Shown piece after piece: positions 47,628 through 56,034 of a DNA stretch of 64,000 nt. Made by a program: the position numbers and the translations under genes. The notes under the pieces are model-generated. The model was given only the letters and a program-made list of their open reading frames with translations. It had not been told where the DNA came from and searched no databases. The DNA comes from an uncultured Phycicoccus sp. (GTDB lineage: Bacteria > Actinomycetota > Actinomycetes > Actinomycetales > Dermatophilaceae), in NCBI RefSeq assembly GCF_947495705.1, contig NZ_CANLZR010000007.1:62001-126000 (forward strand). Direction: 5' to 3'. Each line of letters begins with the position of its first letter. Position 1 is the stretch's first letter.

Positions 47628-47711
47628 CTTTCTCGGGTGACCCGAGAAAGCCCCGCTTCCCCCGAGAAGCCTTCCAGGGGGAAGCGCGGCGATATCGGGT
47701 GACCCGAGAAA
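47628..47711. terminator. Hairpin cluster between convergent genes
   Basis: ctttctcgggt-g-acccgagaaag (47628..47650); cgcttccccc/gggggaagcg (47654..47663/47677..47686); tcgggtgacccgagaaa repeated at 47633..47649 and 47695..47711. Confidence 0.75.
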
Positions 47712-47728
47712 CCCGACGGGCCGGGGGG

Positions 47729-48478
47729 TCAGACCGGGTCGAGCTCGAAGTCGTCGAGGATCGGGGTGGACACCCGCTCGGCGGCCGGTGCCGGGGCGTC
47801 GGCCTCGGAGTGCGCGCCGCAGCCGTGGTCGAGGCTCACGACCTTGCCGTCGGAGGGCGACCACTCGTTGGCGCAGACGCCGAAGAGCGCCCGCAGCGCG
47901 CCCGGCATCGGCACGAAGAACCCACACGAGGAGCACGCCATCGGGGCCTTCTCGGCGACCGGCGTGGTGGGGCCGTGCTCGCCGTCGTACCAGCGCTGCG
48001 CGGCCGCGTCACGGCCCTCCGCCGAGAGCACCCGAGGGCGCCCGAGCCCGAGCTCCCACAGGGCCACGGCGTCGACGTCCTCGTCACCCGTCGCCTCGAA
48101 CCCCGGCTCCAGGAGCGGGTCGGCCTCGACGTAGGGCGTGACGTCGCCGGGGCCGAGGTCGCCGGGGGCCAGGCGGGCGGCGTAGGGCAGCCAGGCCGGC
48201 GAGAGCAGCGCACCGTCGCCCGGCACGAGGTCGACCTCGCACACCGTGACGACCTTCGAGCGCGGCACCCGGGCGACGGACACGGCCCAGCGCCAGCCAC
48301 GGTAGGCCGACGAGGTGGACGCGAAGTAGTGCGTGGCGAGGCGGTCCTCGACCATCTCCATGCCCTGGTGGTCGCCGACCACGTCACCGCCGGCGACGGC
48401 GAGCGCGGCCGCACGAGCGGTGTCGGCGGCCCCCCGCAGGGTGGCGTCGGGGCGGACTGCGGTGGCGGCCGCCATCAC
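47729..48478 (-). CDS. DUF3027-type protein
   Basis: HYFASTSSAYRGWRWAVSVARVPRSKVVTVCEVDLVPGDGALLSPAWLPYAARLAPGDLGPGD; Cys pairs ACSSCGFF...CANEW...CGAHSE. Confidence 0.85.
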   Translation of the reverse strand: MMAAATAVRPDATLRGAADTARAAALAVAGGDVVGDHQGMEMVEDRLATHYFASTSSAYRGWRWAVSVARVPRSKVVTVCEVDLVPGDGALLSPAWLPYAARLAPGDLGPGDVTPYVEADPLLEPGFEATGDEDVDAVALWELGLGRPRVLSAEGRDAAAQRWYDGEHGPTTPVAEKAPMACSSCGFFVPMPGALRALFGVCANEWSPSDGKVVSLDHGCGAHSEADAPAPAAERVSTPILDDFELDPV

Positions 48479-48873
48479 AGCTCGAGATCGGCGGCGACGG
48501 CGCGCAGGACCTGCGCGACCTTGTCGCCGTGCGACTTGTCGGGGTAGTGCCCCCGGCGCAGCGACTCCGACACCGAGTCGAGGAGCTTGATGACGTCCTC
48601 GACGATGACGACCATCTCGTCGGCGGGCTTGCGGTCGCGGACCCGCCGGTTCGTCGCGACGGAGGGGGCCGGGTCGAGCAGCCGGACCGACAGCGCCTGG
48701 GAGCCGCGACGGCCCTCGGCGATGTCGAACTCGATGCGCTGCCCGCCCTTGAGGGCCTCGACCCCCGACGGCAGCGCGGACGCGGGGACGAAGACGTCAC
48801 CCTCGCCGGACTCGCCGGACACGAAGCCGAAGCCCTTTTCGGCGTCGAAGAACTTCACCTTGCCAGTCGGCAC
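48475..48873 (-). CDS. Cold-shock domain protein with C-terminal extension
   Basis: VPTGKVKFFDAEKGFGFVSGESGEGDVFVPASALPSGVEALKGGQRIEFDIAEGRRGSQALSVRLL; ATGA overlap with 48478. Confidence 0.93.
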   Translation of the reverse strand: MPTGKVKFFDAEKGFGFVSGESGEGDVFVPASALPSGVEALKGGQRIEFDIAEGRRGSQALSVRLLDPAPSVATNRRVRDRKPADEMVVIVEDVIKLLDSVSESLRRGHYPDKSHGDKVAQVLRAVAADLEL

Positions 48874-49040
48874 GGTCCACCTCATCCATCGGTCATCGGA
48901 GCAGCACCCACGGCGGGCACCACACCCAAGGCTAACCGCTGCGGGCCCCGGCGCGCTGCCGGGTTCCGGCACCCCCCGCACCGTGCCGCCGAGCGGAAAA
49001 GCCGTCGTCCGATGTCGGCGCGCCGTGGGAAGGTCTGAGG

Positions 49041-50357
49041 GTGTCCGAGACCGTCGACCGGCCGCCCGATGCGACCGTCGTCAGCGCCCCCGCCGAGACC
49101 GACCACCACCTCACGATGCGGGGGTTCTGGGACGCCCTCCCCACCCCGGGGCGGTGGCTCCTCTCGACCACGGCCATCTCCACGCTCGGCCGGGGCATGA
49201 CCCTGCCCTTCACCATCATCTACATCCACGAGGTCCGGGGTGTCGACCTCGACGTCGCGGGGCTGCTCATCGGGCTCATCGCCGTCGTCGCGGTCGTCGT
49301 CACCGCGCCGGTCGGGGTCCTCACGGACCGGCTCGGGGCGCGGCCGGTCGTCATCGCCGGGCTCGCCGCCCAGGTCCTGGGCGCCGTCGTCATGGCCTTC
49401 GCCACGACGGTGCCGACCCTCGTCGCCGCCGTCGTCCTCCTGGGCATCAGCTTCGGGGTCGGCTGGCCGGCGTTCAACGCGATGATCGCGAGCATCGTCC
49501 GGGGCCGGCTGCGCACCCAGTACTTCGGCATCAACTTCGCGCTCGTCAACCTCGGCATCGGGGTCGGCGGCGTCGTCAGCGGGTTCCTCACCGACGTCGA
49601 CCGGCCCGGCACGTTCACCGCGATCTTCCTCGCCGACGCCGTGTGCGTCCTCGTCCCGATCGCGCTGCTGCTCGGCCCGCTCCGCACCGTCGCCGGCCGG
49701 CCGCTGCCCGTCGCCGAGGGCGAGGACGGCGGCATCGGCTACCTCGCGATGCTCCGGCGCCCGGCGGTCCTGTGGATCACCGCGCTCACCTTCCTGTCGA
49801 GCTTCGTCGGCTACGGCCAGATGGAGGCCGGGTTCCCCGCGTTCGCCCGCCAGGTCAGCGAGGTCTCCACGCGCACCATCGGCTTCGCGTTCGCCGCCAA
49901 CACCGCCGTCATCGTGCTCGCCCAGTTCTACGTGCTGCGCCGCATCGACGGGCGGCGGCGCACCCGGGTGTTCCTCGGCCTCGTCGTGCTGTGGGCGGTG
50001 GCGTGGGCGCTGCTCGGGTCCACCGGGATGGTCGCGGGCACGCTCGCCGCCGCGGCCGGGGTCATCGTGTTCCACGTGTTCTTCGGCCTCGGCGAGACGA
50101 TGCTCCAGCCCACCGTCCCGGCGATCGTCAACGACCTCGCGAGCGACCGGGACCGCGGCCGGTACAACGCCCTGTCCGCGATGGCCTTCCAGGTCGGGGC
50201 CATCACGGCACCGGCCGTCGCCGGGGTCATGCTCGACCGCCGGCTCGGCGGCTGGTTCATCGTCGTCCTGCTCGTCTGCCTCGGGGTGGTCGCCCTGCTC
50301 GCCCTCGCCCTCGAGCGGGTCATCAGCCCCGCCGTCAACGGCGTCCGGCCCCGCTGA
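49041..50357 (+). CDS. MFS transporter
   Basis: GRGMTLPFTIIYIHEVRGVDLDVAGLLIGLIAVVAVVVTAPVGVLTDRLGARPVVIAG; ~12 TM. Confidence 0.92.
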   Translation: MSETVDRPPDATVVSAPAETDHHLTMRGFWDALPTPGRWLLSTTAISTLGRGMTLPFTIIYIHEVRGVDLDVAGLLIGLIAVVAVVVTAPVGVLTDRLGARPVVIAGLAAQVLGAVVMAFATTVPTLVAAVVLLGISFGVGWPAFNAMIASIVRGRLRTQYFGINFALVNLGIGVGGVVSGFLTDVDRPGTFTAIFLADAVCVLVPIALLLGPLRTVAGRPLPVAEGEDGGIGYLAMLRRPAVLWITALTFLSSFVGYGQMEAGFPAFARQVSEVSTRTIGFAFAANTAVIVLAQFYVLRRIDGRRRTRVFLGLVVLWAVAWALLGSTGMVAGTLAAAAGVIVFHVFFGLGETMLQPTVPAIVNDLASDRDRGRYNALSAMAFQVGAITAPAVAGVMLDRRLGGWFIVVLLVCLGVVALLALALERVISPAVNGVRPR

Positions 50358-50381
50358 GCCCACGCCGACCCGGCCTGCCGC

Positions 50382-51320
50382 TCAGCCGCCGGCGAGCGCC
50401 TTGACGACCCGCGACGGCGACGGTCGCCCGAGGTGCTCGGCCATCCACATCGAGGTCGCGACGAGGGCGTCGAGGTCGATGCCGGTCTCGACCCCGGCCC
50501 CGTCGAGGGTCCACACGAGGTCCTCGGTGGCGAGGTTCCCGGTGGCCGACCGCGCGTACGGGCAGCCGCCGAGGCCGCCGGTGGACGCGTCGACGACGGT
50601 CACGCCGTCCCGCAGGGCCGCGAGGGTGTTGGCCAGAGCCTGGCCGTAGGTGTCGTGGAAGTGGACCCCGACGGCCTCCGGGCCGATGCCGGCAGCGCCC
50701 AGTGCCTCGAGCAACCGGTGGACGTGCCCGACGGTGCCGACCCCGATGGTGTCGCCGATCGACAGCTGGTCGCAGCCGAGGTCCATGAGCCGGCGGCACA
50801 CGTCGACGACCTGGGCGACCGGCACGGGCCCCTCCCACGGGTCGCCGAAGCACATCGACACGTAGGCGCGCACCCACAGCCCGTCGGCGCGGGCCCGCTC
50901 GACGACCGGCGCGAACATCGCGACGGACTCGGCGACGGTGCGGTTGAGGTTCTTGCGGGCGAACGTCTCGGTGGCGCTGCCGAAGATCGCGACGGCCCCG
51001 ACGCCCGAGGCGAGGGCTCGGTCGAGCCCCCGCTCGTTCGGGACGAGCACGGGACGCTGCGGGCCGCGGCCGTCCGCCCCGAGCAGCCCGAGGAGCTCCT
51101 CGGCGTCTGCGAGCTGCGGCACCCAGCGGGGGTCCACGAACGAGGTCGTCTCCACGGTCGCCAGCCCGGCCGCCCCGAGCCGCCGGACGAACTCCGCCTT
51201 GACCGCCGCGGGGACGGTCGTGGCCTCGTTCTGGAGACCGTCCCGGGGGCCGACCTCGTACACGGTGACCCGCGGCGGCAGGGACGGGTCGGGCTCGACC
51301 TGGGGCAGCACTCGGCTCAT
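50382..51320 (-). CDS. Hydroxymethylglutaryl-CoA lyase family protein
   Basis: VTVYEVGPRDGLQNEATTVPAAVKAEFVRRLGAAGLATVETTSFVDPRWVPQLADAEE; GVHFHDTYGQALANTLAAL; GGLGGCPYARSATGNLATEDLVW. Confidence 0.95.
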   Translation of the reverse strand: MSRVLPQVEPDPSLPPRVTVYEVGPRDGLQNEATTVPAAVKAEFVRRLGAAGLATVETTSFVDPRWVPQLADAEELLGLLGADGRGPQRPVLVPNERGLDRALASGVGAVAIFGSATETFARKNLNRTVAESVAMFAPVVERARADGLWVRAYVSMCFGDPWEGPVPVAQVVDVCRRLMDLGCDQLSIGDTIGVGTVGHVHRLLEALGAAGIGPEAVGVHFHDTYGQALANTLAALRDGVTVVDASTGGLGGCPYARSATGNLATEDLVWTLDGAGVETGIDLDALVATSMWMAEHLGRPSPSRVVKALAGG

Positions 51321-51446
51321 CGCCCGATCCTGACACGTCGGGGCGCGCCGAACCCACCGCGCCGGCGCCCGGTGGCCCGCTAGCCTGCTCCGCGACGACC
51401 CGTCCATGCGGGACGCAGCCCGCCACGACCGCCGAGGGGTCCCGAC

Positions 51447-52169
51447 GTGAGCACCGACGACGAGCACCGCCGCGAGGACGCCGACGAGTTCCGCGACCCC
51501 ACCGCCCCGCCGCCGCTGCCGGACCCCCCGGACGGCCCCGCCGAGACCCAGCCGCTCGGCGTGGAGACCCCGCCGCCGTTCCCGCCGCCCGGCGCGGCGC
51601 AGCCACCCCGGTACGAGCAGCCCACCTACACCCAGCCGAGCTACGGGCTGCCCTCCTACGACCAGCCGCCGCCCACCCCGTACGGAGCGCCGCCGGCCGG
51701 GACCCCGTACGGCACCCCACCGGCCGAGCCGGTGCCCCCGCCGGGCGGGAGCGCACCGACTCCCGCGGCACCGCCCGCCGGCAACCCGTACGGCGGCCCC
51801 GCCGGACCACCGCCGCCCGCCCCGTACGGCGCACCCGCACCGGTCGCTCCGGGCCAGTACCCGTACACCGCCCCGCCGGTGGGCTACGGCCCGCCCCGGT
51901 CGAACACGAGCGCCATCATCCTCACCGTCGCCTCGGGCATCGCCCTCGTGGCCTGCTGCGGCATCTTCCAGCTCCCGGCGCTCGTGCTGGGCATCGTCGC
52001 GCTCACCCGCCAGACCACCGACCCGGCAGGGTCGGCCCGGATGGCCCGCCGCGGGTGGATCGCCTTCGGCATCGGCATCGGGGTCATGGCCCTGCTCGCC
52101 ATCGGGTACATCGCCCTCGGGGTGGGCGGCGCGTTCAGCGGCACCGACTCGCCCTACGGCGGGTTCTGA
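51447..52169 (+). CDS. DUF4190-type membrane protein with Pro/Tyr-rich N-terminus
   Basis: PPPTPYGAPPAGTPYGTPPAEP low-complexity region; SAIILTVASGIALVACCGIFQLPALVLGIVAL...ARRGWIAFGIGIGV. Confidence 0.85.
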   Translation: MSTDDEHRREDADEFRDPTAPPPLPDPPDGPAETQPLGVETPPPFPPPGAAQPPRYEQPTYTQPSYGLPSYDQPPPTPYGAPPAGTPYGTPPAEPVPPPGGSAPTPAAPPAGNPYGGPAGPPPPAPYGAPAPVAPGQYPYTAPPVGYGPPRSNTSAIILTVASGIALVACCGIFQLPALVLGIVALTRQTTDPAGSARMARRGWIAFGIGIGVMALLAIGYIALGVGGAFSGTDSPYGGF

Positions 52170-52204
52170 CCGGCCGGCGCCTCCCGATCGTCACAGCCGA
52201 TATC

Positions 52205-52218
52205 CAGCGAACTCCCAG
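52205..52218 (+). promoter_or_regulatory. Candidate response-regulator box upstream of RR gene (CAGCGAACTCCCAG)
   Basis: Nearly identical to CAGCGGACTCCCAG at 54464..54477 upstream of htrA-like gene; CAG half-sites 11 bp apart. Confidence 0.55.
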
Positions 52219-52241
52219 ACTCGTGCCGGAGACTGGGAGCC

Positions 52242-52955
52242 GTGACCACCACCCAGCCGCCCGAGGCACGACTCCTCGTCGTCGAGGACGAGCCGAACAT
52301 CCGCGAGCTTCTCGCGACGTCCCTGCGCTACGCCGGCTTCGACGTCGCCACGGCCGCGAGCGGGTCCGAGGCCATCAAGGTCGCCGGGGACCACGACCCC
52401 GACCTGTGCGTCCTGGACGTCATGCTCCCCGACATGGACGGGTTCACCGTCACCCGCAAGCTGCGTGACCAGGGCCGTCAGCTGCCCATCGTCTTCGTCA
52501 CGGCCCGGGACTCCGTCGACGACAAGATCAAGGGCCTCACCGTCGGCGGCGACGACTACGTGACCAAGCCGTTCAGCCTCGAGGAGGTCGTCGCCCGCAT
52601 CCGCGCCGTCCTCCGGCGCACCCGCGGCGACGCCGACGAGGACCGTCAGGTCCTGACCTTCGAGGACCTCGAGCTCGACGAGGACTCCCACGAGGTGCGT
52701 CGCGCCGGGCGCGTCATCGAGACGAGCCCCACCGAGTTCAAGCTGCTGCGCTACCTCATGCTCAACCCGAACCGGGTGCTGTCCAAGGCGCAGATCCTCG
52801 ACCACGTCTGGGACTACGACTTCCGCGGCGAGTCCGGCATCGTCGAGTCCTACATCTCCTACCTCCGTCGCAAGATCGACGCCGACGGGGCGGCACCGCT
52901 CATCCACACCAAGCGCGGCGTCGGCTACGTCCTGCGGCTGCCCCCGCAGGTCTGA
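52242..52955 (+). CDS. OmpR-family response regulator (MprA-like)
   Basis: RLLVVEDEPNIRELLATSLRYAGFDVATA...PDLCVLDVMLPDMDGF...VTARD...GGDDYVTKPFSLEEVVARIRAVLRR; winged HTH C-term RKIDADGAAPLIHTKRGVGYVLR. Confidence 0.96.
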   Translation: MTTTQPPEARLLVVEDEPNIRELLATSLRYAGFDVATAASGSEAIKVAGDHDPDLCVLDVMLPDMDGFTVTRKLRDQGRQLPIVFVTARDSVDDKIKGLTVGGDDYVTKPFSLEEVVARIRAVLRRTRGDADEDRQVLTFEDLELDEDSHEVRRAGRVIETSPTEFKLLRYLMLNPNRVLSKAQILDHVWDYDFRGESGIVESYISYLRRKIDADGAAPLIHTKRGVGYVLRLPPQV

Positions 52956-54484
52956 TGCCTGCCGAGACCCAGCCGCACCCGGTCCCGCCGGTCGAGGCCG
53001 ACGACACCGTCGTCGCCCGCGCCACCACCCCCCGACCCTGGGGTCCCGGCGTCCGCCGGCGCCTCGACCTGGTGGTCCGTCGGCTCGAGGCGGTGCCGCT
53101 GCGGACCCGGCTGCTCCTCATCGTCGGGCTGCTCGTCGGGGCGGCCCTGCTGTCGACGAGCCTCATCACGGCCTACCTCCTCAAGAGCGACCTCGACACC
53201 CGCGTCGACGCCGAGCTGCGCAGCGTCCTGTCGCCGGTCGCCACCCAGGCCCTGGCCGACCTGCGGACCCAGGACGACGACCCGCTGCCGTCGTCCTACG
53301 CGTTCGTCCTCCAGACGCCGTCGGGCCAGATCACCCGTCTCCCCACCGGCCAGGAGACGAGCCCGCAGTGGCCGACGCTGACCCAGGACGACCCGCGCGT
53401 CCAGCAGCAGACCGCCTTCACCGTCGGCTCGGACGGCAGCCGGATGCGCTGGCGGTTCGTGGCGGCCCCGGTGGCCGGCAGCGACGCGACGGTCGCCGTG
53501 GGGGTGCCGCTCGAGACGGTCTCGCACACCGTGACCCGCCTGCTCGTCTCGACCGCGCTGCTCGGCACGCTCGCGCTCGTGCTCTCCCTGGTCCTCGGCC
53601 ACTTCGCGGTGCGACGGGCGTTCCGGCCGCTGCGGCGCATCGAGGACACCGCCGCCACGATCGCCGCCGGTGACCTCAGCCAGCGCGTGCCGGTGCGCCA
53701 GGCCGACGACGAGGTCACCTCCCTCTCCCGGAGCCTCAACGCCATGCTCGCCCGCATCGAGTCCTCGTTCGCCGTCCGGGAGGCGAGCGAGGAGCGGATG
53801 CGCCAGTTCGTCGCGGATGCGTCCCACGAGCTGCGGACGCCGCTCGCGACGGTCCGCGGCTACGCGGAGCTGTACCGCCAGGGTGCGGTGCGCGACCCCG
53901 ACGGGGTCGGCAACGCCATGGAGCGCATCGAGGCCGAGTCCGGGCGGATGAGCACCCTCGTCGAGGACCTCCTCGTGCTCGCCCGCCTCGACGAGGAGCC
54001 CGAGCAGCGCCTGACCGACGTCGACCTCACCGTCCTGGCGGCGGACGCCGTCGCCGACGCCCGGGTCCGGGCCCCGGAACGCCGGATCTCGCTGCTCGGG
54101 CTGCACGGCACCCTGGAGCCGACGGTCGTGCGGGGCTCGGAGCCCAAGCTCCGCCAGGTCATGACCAACCTCGTCGCCAACGCCCTCCGGCACACCCCGG
54201 AGGGCACCCCCGTCGAGGTCGCCGTCGGCACCGAGGACGGGGTGGCCGCCGTCGAGGTGCGCGACCACGGCGCCGGGGTCCCCCCGGAGATCGCGACCAA
54301 GGTGTTCGAGCGCTTCTTCCGGGCCGACCCGTCCCGGGGTCGCGGCAGCGGCGGCAGCGGGCTGGGCCTCGCGATCGTCGCCGCCATCGTCTCGGCCCAC
54401 CGTGGCCGGGTCGGGGTCGCCCGGACCCCCGGCGGCGGGGCGACCTTCGTCGTGCGCTTCGCACAGCGGACTCCCAGCGGCTGA
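52955..54484 (+). CDS. Sensor histidine kinase (HAMP, HisKA, HATPase; MprB-like)
   Basis: FVADASHELRTPLATVRGYAELYRQG; NLVANALRHTPEGTPV; VRDHGAGVPPE; GSGLGLAIVAAIVSAHRG. Confidence 0.96.
   Translation: MPAETQPHPVPPVEADDTVVARATTPRPWGPGVRRRLDLVVRRLEAVPLRTRLLLIVGLLVGAALLSTSLITAYLLKSDLDTRVDAELRSVLSPVATQALADLRTQDDDPLPSSYAFVLQTPSGQITRLPTGQETSPQWPTLTQDDPRVQQQTAFTVGSDGSRMRWRFVAAPVAGSDATVAVGVPLETVSHTVTRLLVSTALLGTLALVLSLVLGHFAVRRAFRPLRRIEDTAATIAAGDLSQRVPVRQADDEVTSLSRSLNAMLARIESSFAVREASEERMRQFVADASHELRTPLATVRGYAELYRQGAVRDPDGVGNAMERIEAESGRMSTLVEDLLVLARLDEEPEQRLTDVDLTVLAADAVADARVRAPERRISLLGLHGTLEPTVVRGSEPKLRQVMTNLVANALRHTPEGTPVEVAVGTEDGVAAVEVRDHGAGVPPEIATKVFERFFRADPSRGRGSGGSGLGLAIVAAIVSAHRGRVGVARTPGGGATFVVRFAQRTPSG
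54464..54477 (+). promoter_or_regulatory. Candidate response-regulator box upstream of htrA-like gene (CAGCGGACTCCCAG)
   Basis: 13/14 match to 52205..52218; third CAG half-site at a further 11-bp step (54486..54488). Confidence 0.55.
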
Positions 54485-54554
54485 CCAGCCGGCACCCACC
54501 TCGGGGACGTTGACTGGAGCGGACGTCGACCCCCCGAAGGAGCACCGAGACACG

Positions 54555-55946
54555 ATGCACGAGCAGCAGCCCACGCCCACCGGCGAGAACTCCCCGGGGA
54601 CCACGCCCCAGTGGTACACCCCGCACGGTGGCACGGCCACCACGGAGCGCCCGACGGCCCCGGGGTCGCCGGCCGCTCCCCCGCACGACCATCCGTCCAC
54701 CCCAGGCGCCCCGACGCCGCCCACGGCCCCTCCCCCTGTCTCGGGGCCGTTCGGGCCGTCGGGGCCGTCCGGACCGCAGGGGTCGCCCCCGAGCGGGTCC
54801 GGGCGGCGCCGCACGGCGGAGATCACCGCCGTCGCGGTGCTCGCCGCCGTCCTGTCCTCCGGCGGCACCCTCGCCGCGACCCGGCTGTGGGACGACGCGC
54901 AGACCCCCTCCGCTGCGCAGAGCTCGTCCACCCAGCTGGGCCGCGGCACGGACCAGGCGCCGGTGCAGCAGGCCGATGCGGCGAACCCCGACTGGGCGGC
55001 CACGGCCGCTGCGGTCTCGCCGAGCGTCGTCGCGATCAGCGCGGAGTCCCCTCAGGGCGCCGGGCAGGGCTCCGGCGTCATCATCGACGACCAGGGCCAC
55101 GTCGTGACGAACAACCACGTCGTCGCCGGCGCCCAGAAGCTCACCGTCACCCTGAACGACGGCCGCGCCTACCCGGCCGAGATCCGCGGCACCGACCCGT
55201 CGACGGACCTGGCCGTCATCACGATCACCGACGGCCCGAGCGACCTCACCCCGGTCGCCTTCGGTGACTCCGACGCCCTCGAGGTCGGCGACCCGGTCAT
55301 GGCCGTCGGCAACCCGCTGGGGCTGGCCGGGACGGTGACGACGGGCATCGTCAGCGCCCTCAACCGTCCCGTGACGACGGAGGCGGAGCAGCCGGGTCCG
55401 CGCAACTCCAGCACCCAGCAGGCCGAGCCGGTCGTGACGAACGCGATCCAGACCTCGGCCGCGATCAACCCGGGCAACAGCGGCGGGGCGCTCGTCAACG
55501 CGTCCGGCCAGCTGGTGGGAATCAACTCGTCCATCGCCTCGCTCGGGACCGCGAGCGGCGGGCAGGCCGGAAGCATCGGCATCGGTTTCGCCATCCCGGT
55601 CACGGAGGTGCGGTCCATCGCGACCCAGCTCATCGAGACGGGGACCGCCGTCCACGCCTACCTCGGGGTCGTGCCACAGACGGGGACCGCGTCCGACGGG
55701 TCCGCCACGCGCGCCGGCGCCGAGATCCGGTCCGTGGAGCAGGACACGCCCGCCGCGGCCGCGGGGCTCGAGCCGGGCGATGTCGTCATCGCGGTCAACG
55801 GCGAGCCGGTCGACTCCGCGGAGTCGCTCGTCGGGGTCGTCCGGGAGCAGACCGTGGGCTCCACCGTCACGCTCACGGTGCTCCGCGACGGGACGCGCCT
55901 GGAGCTCAGCGCGACGCTGACCGAGCGGAGCAGCACCACCGGCTGA
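54555..55946 (+). CDS. HtrA/DegP-type trypsin-like serine protease with PDZ domain (PepD-like)
   Basis: TNNHVVAGA (His), DPSTDLAVI (Asp), INPGNSGGALVN (Ser); PDZ AGLEPGDVVIAVNGEPVDSAESL. Confidence 0.95.
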   Translation: MHEQQPTPTGENSPGTTPQWYTPHGGTATTERPTAPGSPAAPPHDHPSTPGAPTPPTAPPPVSGPFGPSGPSGPQGSPPSGSGRRRTAEITAVAVLAAVLSSGGTLAATRLWDDAQTPSAAQSSSTQLGRGTDQAPVQQADAANPDWAATAAAVSPSVVAISAESPQGAGQGSGVIIDDQGHVVTNNHVVAGAQKLTVTLNDGRAYPAEIRGTDPSTDLAVITITDGPSDLTPVAFGDSDALEVGDPVMAVGNPLGLAGTVTTGIVSALNRPVTTEAEQPGPRNSSTQQAEPVVTNAIQTSAAINPGNSGGALVNASGQLVGINSSIASLGTASGGQAGSIGIGFAIPVTEVRSIATQLIETGTAVHAYLGVVPQTGTASDGSATRAGAEIRSVEQDTPAAAAGLEPGDVVIAVNGEPVDSAESLVGVVREQTVGSTVTLTVLRDGTRLELSATLTERSSTTG

Positions 55947-55962
55947 GCCCACCCACGGGCCC

Positions 55963-56012
55963 GCACGGGGCACCCGACACGCGGTGAGTACGCGTGCTCA
56001 GGTGCCCCGTGC
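55963..56012. terminator. Inverted repeat after htrA-like gene
   Basis: gcacggggcacc (55963..55974) / ggtgccccgtgc (56001..56012). Confidence 0.5.
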
Positions 56013-56034
56013 GTCGTCCTGGGACCCTGGGGCC

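Noticed and set aside
51600-51900. PYGxPP repeats considered as a tandem repeat element
   Set aside because: Ordinary Pro/Tyr-rich disordered N-terminus of a DUF4190-type membrane protein.
52925-55003. 692-aa minus-strand ORF antisense to histidine kinase/htrA
   Set aside because: Mirror of well-supported plus-strand genes; low-complexity artefact.
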